A stretch of DNA of 64,000 nt, taken from positions 1-64,000 of the forward strand of contig NZ_JAJISB010000006.1 of NCBI RefSeq assembly GCF_021245735.1, given 5' to 3'. Positions 60,394 through 64,000 of this stretch are shown here, one piece after another (positions within the stretch are counted from its first letter, which is position 1; each line of letters opens with the position of its first letter). The notes under the pieces are model-generated. The model saw only the letters and a list, made by a program, of their open reading frames with translations. It had not been told where the DNA came from and ran no database searches. The DNA is from Brevibacillus daliensis (GTDB lineage Bacteria > Bacillota > Bacilli > Brevibacillales > Brevibacillaceae). Position numbers and translations under genes: made by a program.

Positions 60394-62070
60394 ATGACAA
60401 TAACAAGGAAACAAAAACACCTGCATGAAGCGCGAAAACTGTTCTTGCAAGAGTTACACCGTCATATCAAGCACATGGAAGAACAGTTGCTCATTCATGA
60501 ATCTGTGGGCAACAGAGAATCAGCCTATGAATGTTATCGCATCGCCCACACGCTAAAGGGAAGCGCTCCTTTGTTCGGGCTCAACCGAATCGGTAAAATG
60601 GCTGAAACGCTGGCTCACGAATTCGAGTGGACGCAGAACGATGAAAAAGGACTAGCAACAATAGAACAAATAGCCCTTGCCAAAAATTTGATTGAACAAT
60701 TTAAAATTGAACACAATTTCAGCCAGAATGAGCTCCTGCATGAGGAAAAACAGATGCAGGAAGAAAATATGATGATGCTAGAAAAACAGACGTATCGTCT
60801 TCTTTTAATTGATGATGATCAGGTTTTGAGCTCTTATCTGAAAACGAGACTACAGGAAGTTGGCTATCAGGTAGAAACAGCTGTAACTGTAGGAGAAGCT
60901 AAGCTGAAATTGCGTGAGCAGACCTTTGATCTGATTACGCTTGAATTGATGATGCACCCTGAATCGGGTTATGAGATATTTGAATTTGTCCGAAATGACC
61001 TGTTGTTAAAATGGGTACCACTTATTGTGTTGTCCAGCAGAAAAAATAGCAAGGACAAGCTACGGTGTTTCCGGATGGGGGCAGATCAATACCTGACTAA
61101 ACCTTTCCATTTTGAAGAATTGGAAGCAATTATTTTCCGATTGTTAACCAGGATGCAGCATTACGAACAAATGGCATTCCATGATCCTTTGACTGGGGTA
61201 GCCAACCGACGCTACTTCGATCATCAGTTACAAATAATATTACAAGACTGTGAGCAACGTAAACTACCTGTAACGCTCGCTTTTATTGATATTGATAATT
61301 TCAAAAAGATAAATGATCAGCATGGACATCAGTTTGGTGATCTTGTTCTGCAAGGCTTAAGTTATAAAATACAGCAAAACTTGCGAGCGAGCGATTTATT
61401 GGCACGTTACGGAGGGGAAGAATTTGTTATCGCATTCCCTTTTACCTCCATCACGAAAGCAACAGAGCTATTAGAGCAAGTGCTAGACCATGTTCAGCAT
61501 GAACCTGTTGTTCAAGCAGAGGGAGAAGACTTTTTTATCACTTTCTCAGCGGGATTAGCTGAGTGGAATGGGAATATGACCAAGCAGAGCTGGATTGAAA
61601 ATGCTGATCATGCTATGTATGAAGCGAAGCGTGCTGGTCGAAATCGAATTTGTGTCTCACATCTTACAGATCAAGAGAAGGGTAAGCAAGTGGTCGTGCG
61701 TAAGAAAAAGCTATTGTTAGCTGATGATGATGCGATTATCAGGTCCATGCTTACAGCGAAACTGGCCCATCCAGCTCTGACGATTTTAGAGGCAGGGGAT
61801 GGAGAAACAGCTTGGGAAATGATGAAGCGTGAACGCCCACACCTCTGCATTTTGGATGGTATTATGCCAAAATTAGATGGATTTACTCTTCTTGAGCAGA
61901 TTCGTCAGGATGAGGATCTACAAAAAATGAAAGTGTTAATGCTCTCGGGAAGAAATCGGGAGGTAGACATCGTTCAGGGACTCACGCTTGGTGCTGATGA
62001 TTATATGTCTAAACCTTTTTCCATGATTGAATTGGAGCTACGTGTAAAACGAATGTTACAATTGGAATAG
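60394..62070 (+). CDS. Hpt-REC-GGDEF-REC hybrid diguanylate cyclase
   Basis: 558 residues, ATG 60394. Hpt domain with His52 (IAHTLKGSA); REC1 (about 135-255) with Asp140-142 and Lys236 but Glu184 where the phosphoacceptor Asp should be (ITLELMM); GGDEF domain (about 260-425) with an intact GGEEF (340-344); REC2 (about 435-557) with Asp488 (CILDGIMP) and KPFSM. It should make cyclic di-GMP from two GTP. REC1 may be locked in an active-like state, while Hpt and REC2 can take part in phosphorelay with the kinase upstream. Confidence 0.9.
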   Translation: MTITRKQKHLHEARKLFLQELHRHIKHMEEQLLIHESVGNRESAYECYRIAHTLKGSAPLFGLNRIGKMAETLAHEFEWTQNDEKGLATIEQIALAKNLIEQFKIEHNFSQNELLHEEKQMQEENMMMLEKQTYRLLLIDDDQVLSSYLKTRLQEVGYQVETAVTVGEAKLKLREQTFDLITLELMMHPESGYEIFEFVRNDLLLKWVPLIVLSSRKNSKDKLRCFRMGADQYLTKPFHFEELEAIIFRLLTRMQHYEQMAFHDPLTGVANRRYFDHQLQIILQDCEQRKLPVTLAFIDIDNFKKINDQHGHQFGDLVLQGLSYKIQQNLRASDLLARYGGEEFVIAFPFTSITKATELLEQVLDHVQHEPVVQAEGEDFFITFSAGLAEWNGNMTKQSWIENADHAMYEAKRAGRNRICVSHLTDQEKGKQVVVRKKKLLLADDDAIIRSMLTAKLAHPALTILEAGDGETAWEMMKRERPHLCILDGIMPKLDGFTLLEQIRQDEDLQKMKVLMLSGRNREVDIVQGLTLGADDYMSKPFSMIELELRVKRMLQLE

Positions 62071-62083
62071 ATGAAGGCTAAAG

Positions 62084-62110
62084 AAGCTTGGAGGATACTC
62101 CAAGCTTTTT
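62084..62110 (+). terminator. Rho-independent terminator
   Basis: AAGCTTGGAG pairs with CTCCAAGCTT around GATA, followed by T. It ends the receiver, kinase and hybrid cyclase series. Confidence 0.9.
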
Positions 62111-62240
62111 CTGACGAATTCGAATATTTGTAGGTATAAAAAACTATTCAAAGTTGAAAATATATATTCATATAGGTAGAATTAACTAAAGGAATACAAA
62201 AAGCTAGTCTAGCTGCCTCTCTATAAAGGAGGAAACGGAG

Positions 62241-62903
62241 ATGAGAATAAGGTACATTGGTGTTGGCATCGGTATCCTGTTAACAAGTTGCTGGTGGTTT
62301 GTTATTCAAAGCTTTACTCCCTATCCTATCCTGATAGGTAGTCTGGTTATTTTTCAGATAGGACTTGGTTATTATGTTGGAAAAAAATTCGAAGAGCTTC
62401 AATGGTTAGCTTTTCATGATTCGTTAACAGATGTTTTTGCAAACAAATACTTTTTCAATAAGATGGAGGAAGAAATTGTTCAAGCAAAAAAGTATCAATA
62501 TGAAGTAACCCTGATTGTTTTTGATCTGGATCACTTCAAAAAATATAACGATACATGCGGACATGTGGCTGGCGATCAACTTCTACAAGATTTTGCCCGA
62601 TTACTTAAGAAAAATATTCGCCGTGGGGACGTAATTGGAAGATGGGGAGGAGAAGAGTTTGTTATTTTGCTTCCCCAAACAAATACAGAGGATGGCGTGG
62701 AGGTTGCATCTCGTATTCAACAAAACTTTCGTCAACAATTTAATGGAATTACAGCCAGCATTGGAATAGCTTCGTTTCCTACACATGCCCAAACTGCAAA
62801 GGAACTAGCTACATATGCGGATGAAGCAATGTACGAGGCTAAAAAGAAACGAGATAGTCTGCACATAGCAAAATCAATAGCGAACTACACTTCAAGTGGC
62901 TAA
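62241..62903 (+). CDS. Membrane-anchored diguanylate cyclase
   Basis: 220 residues, AAAGGAGG upstream. Two transmembrane segments at the N-terminus (about 6-24 and 30-47) and a GGDEF domain starting at LAFHDSLTDVFANKYFF, with FDLDHFKKYND, WGGEEFVILLP and ASIGIASFP. The active-site GGEEF is intact; an RxxD inhibitory site is not evident. It makes cyclic di-GMP. A separate promoter is implied by the terminator upstream. Confidence 0.92.
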   Translation: MRIRYIGVGIGILLTSCWWFVIQSFTPYPILIGSLVIFQIGLGYYVGKKFEELQWLAFHDSLTDVFANKYFFNKMEEEIVQAKKYQYEVTLIVFDLDHFKKYNDTCGHVAGDQLLQDFARLLKKNIRRGDVIGRWGGEEFVILLPQTNTEDGVEVASRIQQNFRQQFNGITASIGIASFPTHAQTAKELATYADEAMYEAKKKRDSLHIAKSIANYTSSG

Positions 62904-62976
62904 GGTTGCGAACATGTAGTGTTACCATTCTTATAAAAAAAGCAGTAGCCTAAAAAATAAACAGCTTCGTCGAGAG

Positions 62977-63008
62977 TAACCGGGATAATTTTCCAGGTTA
63001 TTTTTTTT
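62977..63008 (+). terminator. Rho-independent terminator
   Basis: TAACC with GGA pairs with TCC and GGTTA around AATTT, followed by eight T. Confidence 0.75.
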
Positions 63009-63159
63009 AGATTTTCATTAACAAGATTTGGATACCATAAAGATCAAGTTACAAAATATGAAACTCTTGCAAAAAATAATGGAGTTTTTCTTTTGGAAAA
63101 TGGGCATAAATAACGGTAAAAGCCTTATTCCTAGCGGTTTATTAAATCTTATCGAAATC

Positions 63160-63176
63160 TTTACAAAAACTTTACA
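63160..63176 (+). promoter_or_regulatory. PhoP-box-like direct repeat upstream of the pit operon
   Basis: TTTACA at 63160 and again at 63171, period 11, matches the Bacillus PhoP pattern of TT(A/C/T)ACA repeats with about 5-base spacing. It lies some 100 bases before the DUF47 gene. Direct binding is inferred from pattern and context. Confidence 0.5.
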
Positions 63177-63274
63177 TTGTTTTTGGGAAAAAATATGTTT
63201 TAAAAGATTTACGTATTAAAAATCCTCTGCTATATTCGGAAAGGTGATAAATCAGAAGGAGTGAGATTTCTTTC

Positions 63275-63892
63275 ATGCTAAAATCTAATAAAACAGCTTT
63301 TTTCGATCTTTTTGAACAACTTGCAGGAACTGTTCATAAAGGAACCCATCTCTTCTTTGAAATGGTGAATAATTATGAAAACCTCGAAGTAAAAGCTGCT
63401 GAAATTAAAAAGGTTGAAAAAGAAGGCGATGAGGTGGTTCGCACAATCATGAACCACTTAAATTCTACATTTATTACTCCGCTAGATCGTGAAGATATTC
63501 ATCAGTTGGCTCATACGCTGGATTCTGTAATCGATTTGGTAGACGGGACAGCAGAATGTCTTTACCTGTATCAAATCAAGAAAGCAGATAGTGGTGTAGT
63601 GGCACAAGCAAATATTTTGCAACAAATGACTCAAAAATTAATTGAGCTAACTCGCACACTACGTAAACTAGATCATGGTGCAGTTCTGTCCATTGCTCGC
63701 GAAATCAAGCGTTTAGAACAAGAATCTGATAAAAATTACCGTACGATGGTATCCGAACTATTGAATACTCCAGGTCAGGACCCAATTGAAGCAATCAAAT
63801 TGAAAGAGATTTATGAGAAACTAGAAGATTGTGCTGACTTTGCAGAAGACGTTTCCAATTTGGTTGAAGGGATTGTGCTGAAGAATGCTTAA
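63275..63892 (+). CDS. DUF47-family phosphate transport accessory protein (PhoU-like)
   Basis: 205 residues, AGAAGGAG upstream. Helical bundle of the DUF47/PhoU-like type: FFDLFEQLAGTVHKGTHLFF, KVEKEGDEVVRTIMNHLNST, FITPLDREDIHQLAHTLDSV and EIYEKLEDCADFAEDV. Members contain metal-binding acidic clusters (ExxxD) and are paired with Pit phosphate transporters, as in ykaA-pit of Bacillus. It overlaps the next gene by 8 bases. Confidence 0.9.
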   Translation: MLKSNKTAFFDLFEQLAGTVHKGTHLFFEMVNNYENLEVKAAEIKKVEKEGDEVVRTIMNHLNSTFITPLDREDIHQLAHTLDSVIDLVDGTAECLYLYQIKKADSGVVAQANILQQMTQKLIELTRTLRKLDHGAVLSIAREIKRLEQESDKNYRTMVSELLNTPGQDPIEAIKLKEIYEKLEDCADFAEDVSNLVEGIVLKNA

Positions 63893-64000
63893 TTTTTCGC
63901 CAGAAATGATTATCCTCATTGTTGTGGTAATCATGGCATTAAGCTTTGATTTTATCAACGGATTCCATGATACAGCTAACGCGATTGCTACTTCTGTTTC
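63885..64000 (+). CDS. pit: Pit-family inorganic phosphate transporter (3' end outside the window)
   Basis: 38 codons are visible from ATG 63885. After a short hydrophobic helix comes ALSFDFINGFHDTANAIATS, the PiT signature GFHDTANAIATS. The family imports phosphate, often as metal phosphate, with protons. It is translationally coupled to the DUF47 gene. Confidence 0.92.
   Translation, partial: MLNFSPEMIILIVVVIMALSFDFINGFHDTANAIATSV

Noticed and set aside
63028-63219. Plus-strand 63-codon frame before the DUF47 gene
   Set aside because: AT-rich, spans the PhoP-like repeat and lacks a ribosome binding site.

Overview
The window looks like a chromosomal segment of an endospore-forming Bacillota, most likely Brevibacillus or a close relative in Paenibacillaceae. 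This rests on gene order and content, not on a database search. The core block rqcH, yicC, remA, gmk, rpoZ, coaBC, priA, def, fmt, rsmB, rlmN, prpC, prkC, rsgA, rpe, thiN, spoVM, rpmB, asp23-like, fakA, fakB, sdaAB, sdaAA, recG is the classic Bacillus ylo/priA/prkC/recG order. SpoVM and a YjzC homologue point to a spore former. The DNA is AT-rich, start codons are often TTG or GTG, and ribosome binding sites are strong GGAGG types.

Layout. 1-9.9 kb is an accessory region: a truncated upstream gene, a structured non-coding stretch, two secreted proteins, a decayed beta-lactamase-fold relic, a GNAT acetyltransferase, a small acidic protein resembling sigma-70 region 1.1, a YjzC-like gene, a Gly-Gly-His repeat protein, a candidate 6S-like RNA, a MITE, a LacI-type regulator and two hypothetical genes. 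8.3-44.9 kb is the conserved housekeeping backbone (ribosome rescue, nucleotide and CoA synthesis, replication restart, formyl-Met processing, rRNA methylation, Ser/Thr kinase and phosphatase, ribosome assembly, thiamine pyrophosphate, fatty-acid kinase, serine deaminase, RecG). It is interrupted by a methyltransferase, an amino-acid ABC transporter, a TraB-family lipoprotein, a degenerate tyrosine recombinase, a KhtTU-like K+/H+ antiporter, two repeat elements and an MFS transporter. 44.9-57 kb is accessory: a stand-alone TnpB element with a candidate omega-RNA, a LexA-controlled Y-family polymerase, a MarR/MFS pair, a YolD-like gene, a small alarmone synthetase and a secreted subtilase. 57.3-62.9 kb is a signalling cluster: receiver protein, large histidine kinase, Hpt-REC-GGDEF-REC protein and membrane diguanylate cyclase. 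The window ends inside a phosphate-transport operon (DUF47/PhoU-like plus Pit) with a PhoP-box-like motif upstream.

Most distinctive observations: (i) a roughly 200-bp inverted-repeat element in two near-complete and two deleted copies, one beside a roughly 205-bp cruciform-forming palindrome; (ii) a tandem fakB duplication that carried along the last ten codons of fakA; (iii) a tyrosine recombinase that has lost both the nucleophile and the first arginine; (iv) a receiver domain with a phosphomimetic Glu in a Hpt-REC-GGDEF-REC protein; (v) a TnpB with an intact D-E-D triad and no TnpA; (vi) a stand-alone sigma 1.1-like acidic protein; (vii) a promoter- and terminator-bounded RNA with 6S-like features. 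No CRISPR array, prophage, rRNA or tRNA gene was seen.
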